57,287 nt of DNA from Prevotella sp. (GCA_017619445.1 JAFZSI010000071.1:1-57287), one strand, 5' to 3'; shown: positions 8,410-17,900, counted from the first letter of the stretch. Numbers and translations: made by a program. The notes: generated from the letters alone by a model not told the origin.

Positions 8410-9432
8410 TTAATAAATCACTTTCGTTCCTTCGCTCAGTTTCTGATAGCCTTCGGTCACCACGCGCTGGCCTTTTTCTATGCCGGTGGTGACGGTTACA
8501 CGGTTGCCCGAGGTGCTGCCGATGGAAACCGGTGTGCGGTGCGCCGTGCTGTCGTTGTTTATTGTCCACACGAAGAGATTTCCATCGGCCGATCCCTGCA
8601 CAGCCGTTACGGGCAGCGTCAGTTGTTGAGCGATGGGTGAGGACAGGGATGCAAACCTGACAGAGGCAACCATGCCTGGCATGAGCCTTCTTTCGTGATT
8701 GGCCACGTTGATGCGAATGTCGTAAGTGTGTGTCAGCGCGTCAGCCTCCACTCCTTTCTCTATGTGTCCCCCTTCAAGGCTTCTGCCCGCAGCCTCCACC
8801 TTGATGATGGATGGCGTGTGGGTACTGATGCGTCCTATTTCTGCTTCGGGTATGGCCACTTTCACCTTGACGGTGCTGATGTCGAGGATTGACACTACAG
8901 CTTGCGAGGGCATGGCCGTCTCGCCCGCACTAATATGCTTGCGTCCGATGATTCCGCTCACGGGTGCCCTCAGTCTGCAGTCAGCAAGGTTTTTTCTGGC
9001 CACGTCGAGCTGCGACTTTGCCTGTGCCACCTTACTCTGCACCTCCACCCACTGCACTTCGGGCAGCGAGCCGTTCTCGTGCAACATGCCGTAGCGTTGC
9101 AGCGCGTCGTTGGCCTGATGCATGGCAGCTTCGGCTCCGCTGAGCAGGTTGCGTGCCTGCGTGTCGTCCATCTCAGCAATGAGTTGGCCGCGGCTTACAG
9201 CCTGTCCCTCGTTTACCAGCACGCGCTTGACCACGCCCATGCTCGTAAAACTGACCGCCGTGCTCTTGTTCTCCTCCACAATGCCCACATACGTCTGGCC
9301 GTTTGTCCGTGCACCAGCCGACACCACTTCGGTTTCCACCCTTGTGGGTGTTTTCTGCGTGTTGTCTTTCTTCTCGCTGCAGCTGCACAATAAGCCGATA
9401 GCCAGCAATCCTATCGCATAAACTTTGTTCAT
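8410..9432 (-). CDS. RND efflux periplasmic adaptor, lipoprotein (HlyD/AcrA-like)
   Basis: 340 residues. A lipoprotein signal ends at L-C-S-C (Cys18), which anchors the adaptor to a membrane. The biotinyl-lipoyl halves are visible as VNEGQAVSRGQLIAEMDD and RLRAPVSGIIGRKHISAGE, separated by a short coiled coil (AAMHQANDALQRYGMLHENG). The beta-barrel domain follows around VKVAIPEAEIGRI and the membrane-proximal domain ends with GYQKLSEGTKVIY. First gene of the efflux operon; a 54-base AT-rich spacer containing CAATTGTCAAAT twice separates it from the pump. No local regulator gene (TetR or AraC type) is adjacent. Confidence 0.93.
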   Translation of the reverse strand: MNKVYAIGLLAIGLLCSCSEKKDNTQKTPTRVETEVVSAGARTNGQTYVGIVEENKSTAVSFTSMGVVKRVLVNEGQAVSRGQLIAEMDDTQARNLLSGAEAAMHQANDALQRYGMLHENGSLPEVQWVEVQSKVAQAKSQLDVARKNLADCRLRAPVSGIIGRKHISAGETAMPSQAVVSILDISTVKVKVAIPEAEIGRISTHTPSIIKVEAAGRSLEGGHIEKGVEADALTHTYDIRINVANHERRLMPGMVASVRFASLSSPIAQQLTLPVTAVQGSADGNLFVWTINNDSTAHRTPVSIGSTSGNRVTVTTGIEKGQRVVTEGYQKLSEGTKVIY

Positions 9433-9490
9433 ATTATACTGTTGGTGTTTGTTGTTTTTTTCTGAAAAAGGTATTTTGATTATTACGGGT

Positions 9491-9498
9491 ACAAAAAT
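9491..9498 (-). promoter_or_regulatory. Likely -7 box of the efflux operon promoter
   Basis: On the minus strand TATTTTTG (complement of 9491-9498) matches TAnnTTTG. The -33 region about 20 bases away (near 9518) is a poor match. The adaptor start is about 60 bases downstream. Confidence 0.5.
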
Positions 9499-9574
9499 AG
9501 TAGTTTTATTTCAATAATCCATGTTCGTTTTCACATTTTTAGTGTTTGGTTTTTCGTTTTGAGGTGTTACGGAC

Positions 9575-9698
9575 AAATTTTCTAAAGAATTTATCCGTAA
9601 AACATCACTTTGCATTCGTAAACCAATGCTTTGTTTTCATAAACCTACACTTTACGAACATAACTCATAGGATTATGTTCAAATTTTCTAGAGAATTT
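9575..9698. repeat. Palindrome/21-bp module repeat, locus A
   Basis: Two 18-bp palindrome boxes (AAATTTTCTAAAGAATTT 9575-9592; AAATTTTCTAGAGAATTT 9681-9698) flank about four 21-bp modules. Read on the minus strand the modules follow GGTTTACG, four variable bases, CAAAGCATT. The same elements recur at five other loci in the window. Confidence 0.85.
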
Positions 9699-9844
9699 AA
9701 TCGTAACGCCGACAGCTATGCAACGGTTGTCGGCATCTGTTGTTCTATTGTGCAGAAATAGAAGCCAAAAAGCAAGCAAGGAAAAAGGTTTTATCCGTTT
9801 TTTACTGATAAAATAGAATTCCCGCAAAAAAATACAGCGTTTTT

Positions 9845-9876
9845 GTTGCTCTGCAATGCAAAAAACCGTAAATTTG
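9845..9876 (+). promoter_or_regulatory. Promoter of the carboxylesterase operon
   Basis: GTTG (9845-9848), 20 bases, TAAATTTG (9869-9876, full TAnnTTTG match). The start codon at 9896 leaves only a very short leader of about 13 bases. Confidence 0.7.
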
Positions 9877-9895
9877 CAAAAGAACAAATACCACC

Positions 9896-11485
9896 ATGAA
9901 AATGAAAAAAATTCTGACAATCATCTTTGCCGTCTTTGCCATGATGACGGCTACAAGCACACTGGCACAATCGCGCCAGTCGGCACCCATTCTGAAAACC
10001 CATGTGGAAACCGGCGATGTGGAGGGCATTCTCGACGGAACGCTCGCCGTGTATAAGGCCATTCCTTACGCTGCTCCGCCGGTGGGCAACCTGCGTTGGC
10101 GCGAGCCACAGCCGCCTAAGGCGTGGGAAGGTGTGCTGAAAACCGACAAGTTTGGCCCTTGGCCGCCACAGCCCACGCGTCCTGGCCGCACAGCCGATAT
10201 GATGAGCGAGGACTGCCTCTATCTTGGCATTGCCACGCCCGCCACGAGCAGCGCCGACCGTCTGCCCGTGATGGTGTGGATTCACGGCGGCGGTTTCCAG
10301 ACCGAATGGTATGGTGGCGACCTGTGGAAACACCTTGCTCAGCGCGGGGTGGTCATCGTCAGTGTGGAATACCGTGCCGGCGCACTTGGTTTTATGGCAC
10401 ATCCAGAGCTGACCAAGGAATCGAAGAACGGGCACTCGGGCAACTACGGCCTGCTCGACCAGATATTCGCCCTGAAGTGGGTGCAGCGCAACATTGCAAA
10501 CTTCGGCGGCGACCCTGCTAAGGTGACCATCTTTGGCGAGAGTGCCGGAGCCATCAGCTGCAGCATCCTCTGCGCATCGCCGTTGGCCAAAGGCCTCTTC
10601 CGCGCTGCCATCAGCCAGAGCGGCGGTTCGTTTGCCCCGTGGAGCGACGGGCCGAGAAGCATGGTCACCGGTGCCTCGCAAAAGGGTGCCGAGCAGCATG
10701 GTCTGGCCTTCCAGAAGCATTTGAAGAAAAAGAACATCAAGCAGATGCGCAAGATGGACGCCATGGAACTGTGCGACGGCAATGTGGGTTTCGGTGGTTT
10801 CTGGCCCTGTGTTGACGGTTATGTGATTACCGACGACCAGTACCGCCTTTACGAGCGGGGCGAGTACAACGATGTGCCCGTCATCGTAATGACAAACAGC
10901 GACGAGGGCGCGCTGTTCTCGCGCAGCATACAACCCGAGGATTATCAGAAGTCAGCGCGGGGCATTTTCGGACCCTTTGCCGACGAGGCCCTGAAACTCT
11001 ATCCTGGCAACACCGTCGATGAGGCTTTCCGTGGCAATGGCGATGCGTTCCGCGACATGGGCTTCGCATGGCCTTCCTACGCCTGGGCGACGCTGCAGAA
11101 CAAGACTGGCAAGAACCCCGTCTATGCGGCTTTCCTTGCACAGCCCTCCACGCGCAGTTTCTCGGGTGACCCGCGCCGCCGAGGTGTGGCTCATGCCGAC
11201 GATATTCTCTATTTGAACGGTGAGTTCCTCACCCAGCCCGACAAATATCCCAACGAGTCGGCTGTGGCCGAAATCATGCAGCAATATTGGGTGAACTTCG
11301 CCACCAACTGCAACCCCAACGGCAAGGGACTGCCATACTGGCCCGTCTTTGACGAGACGAAGCCCACCACCATGCAGTTCAGCAACGGTGCATCGCTCAT
11401 CATGATGCCCAACAGCGAGCAGATTCATTTCGTGGACCGTTTCTATAAGTGGGTGCGCGAGGAATCGGAGAGCAAGAGGAAGTGA
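9896..11485 (+). CDS. Type B carboxylesterase (para-nitrobenzyl esterase family), secreted
   Basis: 529 residues. An N-terminal signal peptide (through residue about 24, STLAQ) sends it to the periplasm or beyond. The alpha/beta-hydrolase fold is complete: oxyanion loop HGGGF (130-134), nucleophile elbow FGESAGAIS with Ser216, acid Glu338 in NSDEGALF and His433 in RGVAHADDILY. SEDCLYLGIATP is the family signature around residue 104. It hydrolyses carboxylic esters; the natural substrate is unknown, and plant-polymer acetyl or feruloyl esters are only a guess. The CHASE2 gene begins 3 bases after its stop, so the two are co-transcribed. Confidence 0.93.
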   Translation: MKMKKILTIIFAVFAMMTATSTLAQSRQSAPILKTHVETGDVEGILDGTLAVYKAIPYAAPPVGNLRWREPQPPKAWEGVLKTDKFGPWPPQPTRPGRTADMMSEDCLYLGIATPATSSADRLPVMVWIHGGGFQTEWYGGDLWKHLAQRGVVIVSVEYRAGALGFMAHPELTKESKNGHSGNYGLLDQIFALKWVQRNIANFGGDPAKVTIFGESAGAISCSILCASPLAKGLFRAAISQSGGSFAPWSDGPRSMVTGASQKGAEQHGLAFQKHLKKKNIKQMRKMDAMELCDGNVGFGGFWPCVDGYVITDDQYRLYERGEYNDVPVIVMTNSDEGALFSRSIQPEDYQKSARGIFGPFADEALKLYPGNTVDEAFRGNGDAFRDMGFAWPSYAWATLQNKTGKNPVYAAFLAQPSTRSFSGDPRRRGVAHADDILYLNGEFLTQPDKYPNESAVAEIMQQYWVNFATNCNPNGKGLPYWPVFDETKPTTMQFSNGASLIMMPNSEQIHFVDRFYKWVREESESKRK

Positions 11486-11488
11486 GAA

Positions 11489-12727
11489 TTGAAAGCGTTG
11501 AGTGCTAAGTTGAAACCTATTGTGGCCGATGCATTGGCCATTGTGGTGCTGGCCATGCTGTTGATGCCGGTGCACAGCTGGTTGTATGGCACGTCGCTGC
11601 TCAACATGAGCGAGAAGTCAGCAGCTGCGGCAACCAGCCTGAGCTACGACATACAACGACGGCAGACGGCGGCGGTGCCTTCCGACGAGATTGCGCTGGT
11701 GGATATCAGCGGCATCTATGGTGCGGCTGCCCGTGCTGAGATTGCCGCCGTGCTCGACACCATCTATGCGATGGGCCCCAAGCGCATCGGCGTGGATGTG
11801 TTCTTCCCGTCATCGTCAACATCGCTTTCAAAGGATGCAGAGAACCAACGTCAGTTGACGGCGCAGACCGATTCTCTTTTGGCAGCAACGGCACGGCGCA
11901 TTGCCGACAAGACCGTGTTTGTGTGCCAGCTCGATTCGTTCGGCACCGTGAGTCGGCAGTTCCACCACATTGCCCATTCGTTTTTCTGCAGCACAGCAAC
12001 AACTGCTGACAGTCTTCAGTTGGCTGAGGGCTATGCAAACCTCATGCAGGATGAGCCGGGGATGCCCGTCAGCAAATACACGCTCACTCAGCAGGCTGAG
12101 GGAGGAAAGGTTCGCTCGTTTGCTGCCCAGTTGGTGGCTGATTATATGGACGAGGGCGACTTCAGCGACAACGAGCCCATCATACGGTTCGACCCCACCG
12201 ACTTTCCCTGCATGGCCCACAACCAACTGGTGCGTGATTCTATCCGCGACCGCATAGTTCTGGTGGGCGACATGCGCGACCGTGGTGACAGCCACCTCAC
12301 GCCGCTCGGCATGATGCAGGGAGTGGAGATTCACGCCTACGCCGTGCAGACCATTCTGCACCACGACGGCATGGCAGGTGCCAGTCCATGGCTCTTGATG
12401 CTCATTTCGCTGGTGGTGTGTCTGCTCTATGCGTTCGTCATTCTTTTCATCGATTTCAAACTCGATGTCAAGTCCAACAGCCTGCTGAAGTTCGCCATAA
12501 AACAGAGCCTGTTCACGTTGGGCGTGACCTACATTCTCAACCTGATTCTGCAATACATTGCCTACGTGTCGTTCACGGTGTTCGACACCACGCTCGGACT
12601 GCACGCCTTGCTGCCCGACCTCATCAAGCTCGTGGCATTCACCAAAGTAACTTATTGCATTGTGTTGCCGCTGCTCTATAAACGCTTCCGTTGGAAGTGG
12701 CTCCGCTACTCCTGTCTAATTCAGTAA
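11489..12727 (+). CDS. CHASE2-domain membrane protein without signalling output domain
   Basis: 412 residues, starting with TTG at 11489 just after the esterase stop; AGAGGAAG at 11473-11480 could help ribosome binding, and any later start would remove the first membrane helix (ALAIVVLAMLLMPVHSWLY). The extracytoplasmic region (about 30-295) has CHASE2 features: EIALVDIS, a segment IGVDVFFPSS, FDPTDFP and IVLVGDMRDRGDSHLTPLGMMQGVEIHAYAVQTIL. The C-terminus has about three membrane helices (WLLMLISLVVCLLYAFVILF and two more). No kinase, cyclase or GGDEF domain follows, unlike most CHASE2 sensors. It probably forms a unit with the next gene. Confidence 0.88.
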   Translation: MKALSAKLKPIVADALAIVVLAMLLMPVHSWLYGTSLLNMSEKSAAAATSLSYDIQRRQTAAVPSDEIALVDISGIYGAAARAEIAAVLDTIYAMGPKRIGVDVFFPSSSTSLSKDAENQRQLTAQTDSLLAATARRIADKTVFVCQLDSFGTVSRQFHHIAHSFFCSTATTADSLQLAEGYANLMQDEPGMPVSKYTLTQQAEGGKVRSFAAQLVADYMDEGDFSDNEPIIRFDPTDFPCMAHNQLVRDSIRDRIVLVGDMRDRGDSHLTPLGMMQGVEIHAYAVQTILHHDGMAGASPWLLMLISLVVCLLYAFVILFIDFKLDVKSNSLLKFAIKQSLFTLGVTYILNLILQYIAYVSFTVFDTTLGLHALLPDLIKLVAFTKVTYCIVLPLLYKRFRWKWLRYSCLIQ

Positions 12728-12730
12728 AAT

Positions 12731-12790
12731 CCCCATCATTCCCATCATTCCCATCATTCCCATCATTCCCATAACTCCCATAACTCCCAT
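12731..12790 (+). repeat. 9-bp simple tandem repeat (ATTCCCATC / ACTCCCATA)
   Basis: About six head-to-tail units between the CHASE2 stop and the next start codon. No promoter consensus lies in it, so it is inside the presumed operon. Confidence 0.9.
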
Positions 12791-12807
12791 AAAACAACCA
12801 GACAACA

Positions 12808-13317
12808 ATGAAAAGAATAGTTTTCACAGCCCTTTTGCTGACGAGCATTTTGCTCGGGGCCAATGCTCAGCAATATACCGTGTTCTATGTGAAAGGCGAG
12901 GTGAAGTGCCAGCAAAACGGAAAAACCACCGTGCTGAAAGAAAAACAGCAGGTCAGTGAGGATGCGACGTTCGTATTAGGAAAAGGCATGTCGCTGATTC
13001 TCAAAGACGATGCCAACTGCCGCCTGCCGGTGGTTAAAGGTCCCTGCAAGGGAAACCTCAAGAAATTGGTGAAAAAAGAAAAGGCCTCCATCTTGGAGCG
13101 TTCCATTGAATTCTTCTCGCACATCGCAGGCAAAAGCCGCGCTCAGGTGAAGGATGAGGCCACCCACATGCGCAACATGGGCAGCGTTTCGCGTCGGCCG
13201 ATTGCGGACAAAGAAGGCATCCGCAAGCCCGTTGAACCACCAAGAATCAACACGGAGTTGATTAATGTTTCCGATGAGCTGGAGAGCATCATCGCCGATT
13301 TGGAAAGAGAAGAATAA
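12808..13317 (+). CDS. Secreted hypothetical protein following CHASE2 gene
   Basis: 169 residues with a clear signal peptide (MKRIVFTALLLTSILLGANA, cleaved before QQYTVFYV). The mature part starts with a small beta-rich region (YTVFYVKGEVKCQQNGKTTVLKEKQQVSED), reminiscent of FecR-like or SH3-like folds, and continues into a Lys-rich helix (KLVKKEKASILERSIEFF) and a proline-containing tail. I do not recognise a named family. It lies 80 bases behind the CHASE2 gene with no promoter between, so the periplasmic product may be a partner of the CHASE2 sensor region; this is inference from position only. Confidence 0.75.
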   Translation: MKRIVFTALLLTSILLGANAQQYTVFYVKGEVKCQQNGKTTVLKEKQQVSEDATFVLGKGMSLILKDDANCRLPVVKGPCKGNLKKLVKKEKASILERSIEFFSHIAGKSRAQVKDEATHMRNMGSVSRRPIADKEGIRKPVEPPRINTELINVSDELESIIADLEREE

Positions 13318-13340
13318 TAAAGGAACTTTGGAGTTCATAA

Positions 13341-13404
13341 TTACGAGTTCAGAGTTATGATTACCCTTACCGTTTGAGAAGTAATCATAACTCTGAACTC
13401 GTAA
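13341..13404. terminator. 24-bp perfect inverted repeat between convergent genes
   Basis: Arms at 13341-13364 and 13381-13404 (TTACGAGTTCAGAGTTATGA... and its exact complement) with a 16-base loop, between the ends of the secreted-protein gene (+) and the alpha/beta-hydrolase gene (-). It lacks a strong T-run but can fold in both transcripts and probably ends both. Confidence 0.7.
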
Positions 13405-13425
13405 CTTGTAGTTCTGAATTGTCAA

Positions 13426-14406
13426 CTATTTCAACGACTCGAACTTAGCGTTCTTCTCGATGGTCCAGCCTTTGCGCTTTGACAGTTCGCAGTCTTTTCC
13501 CTTGAACATCTTTGCGGCCTGCTGGTCGCCTTTCAGTTGCCAGTTGAGCCAGGCCAGTGCCACCACGGCAAACTCGCCGCCATGAGGCTGGCGATAGGTG
13601 CCGCCGTGTCCTACGGGGAAGTTGGCAGCGCATGCAGGCACATGGCTGATACGGTGGAAGTCGTCCATGCCGTTGCCGTAGGCAATGTCGGTCTCGCCTC
13701 CCAATAAGTAGATGATGGAAGAGTGAATCTCGTTGAGCTTCTCTTTCGGGGGCATGGGCATACCGCCAACGGCTGAGGCTGCGTTCTGCTGATTGAACAG
13801 GCCGCTGTTGCACACCATCAAGGTCTTGATGCGCGGGTCAGCGCAGTTGTAGAGCGTCTGCAAGCCGCCGCACGACATACCCGCCAAGGCAATGTTCTTC
13901 ACGTCAATCTTGCCGAAGTAGGGCGAGTCCTTGTCTGCGTTCTGGGCTATTACCCAGTCGATGGACTCTATCTGCTGCTCGGTGGTTGACATGGGTCCAC
14001 GGTAAGGCTGGTCGTCCATGGGAATAAAGCCTGTGGCCACCACAATGTAACCGTAAGAGGCAATCTCGTTGAGGAACAGATAATGCTCCCAGGGCGAGTT
14101 GGTGCATGCGCCGTTGCCCCACACCAACACGGGCAGCTGCTTCTCTGCGCCAAACTGCGAGAGGTCTTGCGGGGCAAATACGGTGTGCGCTTTCAGCGAG
14201 GCCTCCTCTTTCATGATGGCCTTGAAAGGACCGGTGCCGCCTTCCTCAACAATGCGGTGCTTGCCGCATTTCTCGCAATGTTTGTCACCTTCGCATTTGC
14301 CGCAATGCTCGTCGTCGTCGCCATTGGCGAAACTCATGCTCATCAAGCCAACGGTGCACAGGCCGATGGCTACAAGAGCTGTACGAAAGAATTTGTTTGT
14401 CTGCAT
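13426..14406 (-). CDS. Secreted alpha/beta hydrolase with N-terminal four-cysteine motif
   Basis: 326 residues. A signal peptide ends near residue 27. Next comes CGKCEGDKHCEKC (Cys35, 38, 44, 47; CX2C-X5-CX2C), a likely metal-binding or disulfide knot. The catalytic domain resembles chlorophyllase/dienelactone-type hydrolases: LPVLVWGNGAC (91-101), the nucleophile elbow GMSCGG with Ser178, GGETD with Asp240 as acid, and GHGGTY with His267. It should act on esters or small polyesters outside the cytoplasm; the substrate is unknown. The gene is monocistronic or first in a minus-strand unit and faces the CHASE2 operon. Function is assigned from fold motifs only. Confidence 0.85.
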   Translation of the reverse strand: MQTNKFFRTALVAIGLCTVGLMSMSFANGDDDEHCGKCEGDKHCEKCGKHRIVEEGGTGPFKAIMKEEASLKAHTVFAPQDLSQFGAEKQLPVLVWGNGACTNSPWEHYLFLNEIASYGYIVVATGFIPMDDQPYRGPMSTTEQQIESIDWVIAQNADKDSPYFGKIDVKNIALAGMSCGGLQTLYNCADPRIKTLMVCNSGLFNQQNAASAVGGMPMPPKEKLNEIHSSIIYLLGGETDIAYGNGMDDFHRISHVPACAANFPVGHGGTYRQPHGGEFAVVALAWLNWQLKGDQQAAKMFKGKDCELSKRKGWTIEKNAKFESLK

Positions 14407-14486
14407 AATGTGTTTAGGTTTTTGTTTTTCTCGGTTTTTATTAATTGTCCTTCTTCAACTCCGTTCCTCTGAGTGAGAAACATAAC

Positions 14487-14523
14487 AATCCCCCCGCACC
14501 GGCTCACGCTGATGCGGGGGATT
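14487..14523 (-). terminator. GC-rich hairpin downstream of the small acidic peptide gene
   Basis: AATCCCCCCGC (14487-14497) can pair with TGCGGGGGATT (14513-14523). It lies between the end of the minus-strand peptide gene and the start of the hydrolase gene and is the likely terminator of the 1433-residue cargo unit. A T-run is poor. Confidence 0.55.
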
Positions 14524-14534
14524 ATCTTGTCTCA

Positions 14535-14592
14535 CACAGTTGTTACAGATGTCACGGATTCATTCTGTGTTATCTGTGAACTCCGTGTGAAG
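14535..14592. repeat. CACGGAT/CTGTG palindromic repeat, copy 1
   Basis: A Bacteroidetes-style intergenic repeat built of ACAGATGTCACGGATTCATT and TCTGTGTTATCTGTGA elements. It is nearly identical to the copy at 14850-14909, so the small peptide gene is bracketed by two copies. A weaker relative is at 38366-38440. Confidence 0.8.
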
Positions 14593-14610
14593 TATTGATC
14601 TGTTACTTCA

Positions 14611-14799
14611 TTACCACTCACCGATCTCATCGTCCCATGCGTTGAACGACTTTGAGCGGTTGTCGTCGTCGTCTGGATCTGGATTTGGGTCGATAATGGG
14701 GTCGCCCGGTTGGGTTCCGCCGCCGGTGAAGGCTTGCATTGCCCCCTCGAACTCTATATCACGCTTTTTGATGGCTGGTTCGATATACGTCTTTTTCAT
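14611..14799 (-). CDS. Small acidic protein downstream of T9SS cargo
   Basis: 62 residues, start MKKTYIEPAIKKRDIEFEGA. The N-terminal 'MKKxYIxPxI' beginning, followed by an E-rich strand and a GGG linker, is a pattern I know from many short Prevotella/Bacteroides hypothetical proteins. The second half is Pro/Asp-rich (DPNPDPDDDDN) and ends in DDEIGEW. There is no signal peptide. It lies 128 bases behind the 1433-residue secreted protein on the same strand, with a repeat copy on each side. A peptide with an A-F-T-GGG break could be a leader/core precursor, but no modifying enzyme is nearby. The function is unknown. Confidence 0.6.
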   Translation of the reverse strand: MKKTYIEPAIKKRDIEFEGAMQAFTGGGTQPGDPIIDPNPDPDDDDNRSKSFNAWDDEIGEW

Positions 14800-14849
14800 C
14801 TTTTGTCTGTATTTAATTGATAATGTTGTCAGTTATTTTATCTTTTCTC

Positions 14850-14909
14850 ACACAGATTCCACAGATGTCACGGATTTCATTCTGTGTTATCTGTGTAATC
14901 CGTGTGAGA
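14850..14909. repeat. CACGGAT/CTGTG palindromic repeat, copy 2
   Basis: Contains CACAGATGTCACGGATTTCA and TCTGTGTTATCTGTGTAATC, close to perfect self-complementarity with CACACGGATTACACAG. See copy 1 at 14535-14592. Confidence 0.8.
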
Positions 14910-14926
14910 TTAGAGATAGAGACGTT

Positions 14927-17900
14927 TTACTTGATCACCACTTTACGTCCGTTGTTCAGATAGACACCGCGCTTGGTCGGCTTGCCACTGAGCTTCGCAC
15001 CGTCGAGAGTGAACCAGCTGTCGTTCTCTGCCTTGCGCACATCACCATCAATCGTCTGGATGCCGGTAGCATCGTCGCCGAAGTTGAGGGTGAAGGTCAA
15101 ATCCTTAGCACTTCCATCGTCGGTTGAATGGAAGAAGAAGTAAGCGCGCAGGCTCTTCAGTGTGCGGGCAACTTCTGAGTGCTTCAGCGTGCTGTTGGCG
15201 GTCATGTAGTAGATGTTCAAGTCATCGGGCTCCTCGGCGGGATCAATATAAACCGGGTCGAAGTTACCAACGAAGAATACGCTGTAGTCACTGTTGTACA
15301 TCATGTATGAATCGTTAGCACTAATGGTCACGCCTTCGAATACAGGATTCACAAGGTTCGTTGCCTGTGCCTCAGTCCACCTGAGGATATAAGGTACACC
15401 AGCAATGAGCTCGGTCTGAGGCTCGCTGAAGTCGATATCCACGTGTGTGCCGGTTATCGTTGCGTCAGAGAACGTCTTGGCGGTTGCACCGTACAACGGG
15501 CTTTCGGGATCGGTGAGGTCAACGTCGAACGGCAGACAGATGGTGTTCCAAGTGGCGTCTCTGTAGATGGTACGGTTATTCAGCTTCACATCGACGGTTC
15601 TTTCCATATATTCAGTAATGACATCGGTGACAATCTCGTCGTTTTCAAGAACGATTTCTGCTCCGGTCCAGAAGTTAACCATTTCGCTCCATTCGGTCAC
15701 TGGGCTTGCACCCTGTACCTGCCACTGATATTCGGTGTCCTCAGTAAGGCCTGTGAGATCCACAGAAGTGTCAGTTGTGTTAATAGTCTGCCACTCTCCA
15801 GCAGGAGTCTCAATAGCATAGATTCCGAAGTCGTCAATCAAGAGGAAGTCTTGGTCTGTATCTGTATGGCGGATGGCAATGTAGCCTTCTGCTCCACCAA
15901 AGCTGGTCAGGTCAACAGAAACTTCCTTCCAAGTGCCAGTTGCATTGCCAGGCTCGAAGAACGGTGTGTCACCAAAGTCTGCGATGGTGTTGCCGGTTGT
16001 GGAAACATAGATATCATAATGCTCGTGATATTGTCCGTCGTCCATAACCCAGAACTTCAGGATACCGTCCAGAGATACCTGAGGTGTAATCAGCCAGTTG
16101 TCAACGCTGTATGCATTCTGACTTGCCCAGCTTCTTGACATAGCAACAGCATCACCACTGTGGTTAGAACCACCATCGAAATTGGTGGCGTCAAACGTAT
16201 GCCAGTCAGTGTTTTCAGTACCTTCTCCGTTGCGGATTGTGGTCCACTGGCCGAGTCCATCCTCAAAGTCGTCGAAGAATGTTGTTTCGTCTCCACAGAC
16301 AGCTGCTGTTCTGTATCTCACGGTGTAGCTGTCTTGAGCACCAGACCAGTTCAGTGTTGCGCCCTCCTTAGTGATGTTGGTTGTGGACAGGTCAAACGGA
16401 GGAGTAGTAGCAGCAAGGGTGGTGAATGTTGTCATAGCCCATCCGCTTATACCCTCGCCGTAATCGCTTTGCACTCTGACTACATAATTTGACTCAGGAG
16501 TCAAGCCTGTCAGTGCTTGGGTCGAGTTGGCATTTTCAACGATGGTCCAATCCAAAGAAGAAAGGTCTCCGTGGGTAATTGCGTGAATCATGAAGCAGCT
16601 ACCGGATATACCTGCCTCAGCAAGGTCCATCCACTCACCATCAAGTTCTACCCATCTGCCATTGGGGTCATTTTTCGAATCTGCGCTTACAGCAGCAGGA
16701 TAGGTGGCTCCGCTCGCATTGGTCACGATAACCCACAGGTTCTTAGTAGGATCAATCTCTAAGTCACCGAAACTGAAATCTACGAACTTATTAGCACCTG
16801 TCAAAGAAATTGCCTTAGTTTTGATGGCATTTTCGGGAGCAGTTGCGCCGCCGTTGTAGATGGTGATAGTACCATCCATAGCCAAAATATCGTAAATAGA
16901 AACTGTAGCCAATTTGTCACCAGTATAACTGCCGGTTGGGAACATTACGCCCCAAGAGAACGAACCTCCACCCATACCAATGTTACTTTTTAAAGTACCA
17001 TCGTCATACTGATTCTCTTGCAACAAATCAGAGTTTTCAGGAAGGATTGCATATTGCAACTCGTCGCTGACTCCGAAGGATGTCCAGCTGACATCTGCAG
17101 TAGTGGCAAGCACATTGTCAACAGTCAGGTCTTGGGGAACTGCGAAGCGTTCGTCGGTCATGAAGGAAATCACATCGCTCCACTTCTCGACATTTTCATC
17201 ACATGCCGGACGTACCATTGCATAATAGGTTGTCTCGGGATCCAGTCCTGTCAGTGTGTAAGGATTCTCATCCACCTCAATCTCGGTGACCTCTTCGTCG
17301 GTCTCAGCCATATATGCAATCACCCATGCTGTGGCTTCGCCGTTTTCTGTCCAGCTCAGCTTGGCGCTGGTTCCACTAATCTGAGAAGCGGTAAGGTCTG
17401 TAGGCTTGTGGCAGTCAGAAACGGTGCAGTCAACCGTATAATAGACGTAATCGCTCAAAGCACCCGTGGTGTTGAGAATCTCATCTCCATTTACATCCTT
17501 AACAATGATTTTATCAATAAGGTAAGAATCATAGCTGCCTGCATACCAACCAAATGCGATATCTCTGCCCGAGCAAACAGCTACAGAGCCTGTCACTTTG
17601 CTTGAGTTTTGTGGTACGGTCAGGTAGTCAACCAAGGTTCCTGTTTCTACATCATAAATCAAGAGATATGCGCCATACCAGCCATATTCTTCATATCCAC
17701 TGGTAGTATGGAGCTCATAGGTAATCAAGCACTGCTCTTCTTCTGGGCAGTAAGCGGTCTTGATTTCAATCTCGTCGCTCCATGCGCTAACGTCGCCGTC
17801 ACCGCAGTTGCCGCGAACCTTGATGGTGTAATAGGTTCCTGCATCGAGTCCTTCCAGTGTGTAAGGATTAGCTTCAACACCTTCGATGATGGTGAAATCC

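Larger units (their letters stand above)
9433..9895. other. Divergent intergenic region between efflux operon and esterase
   Basis: Holds two divergently facing promoter candidates and repeat locus A (9575-9698). No coding frame in it is convincing; the short frames across the palindrome boxes are repeat artefacts. Confidence 0.7.
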
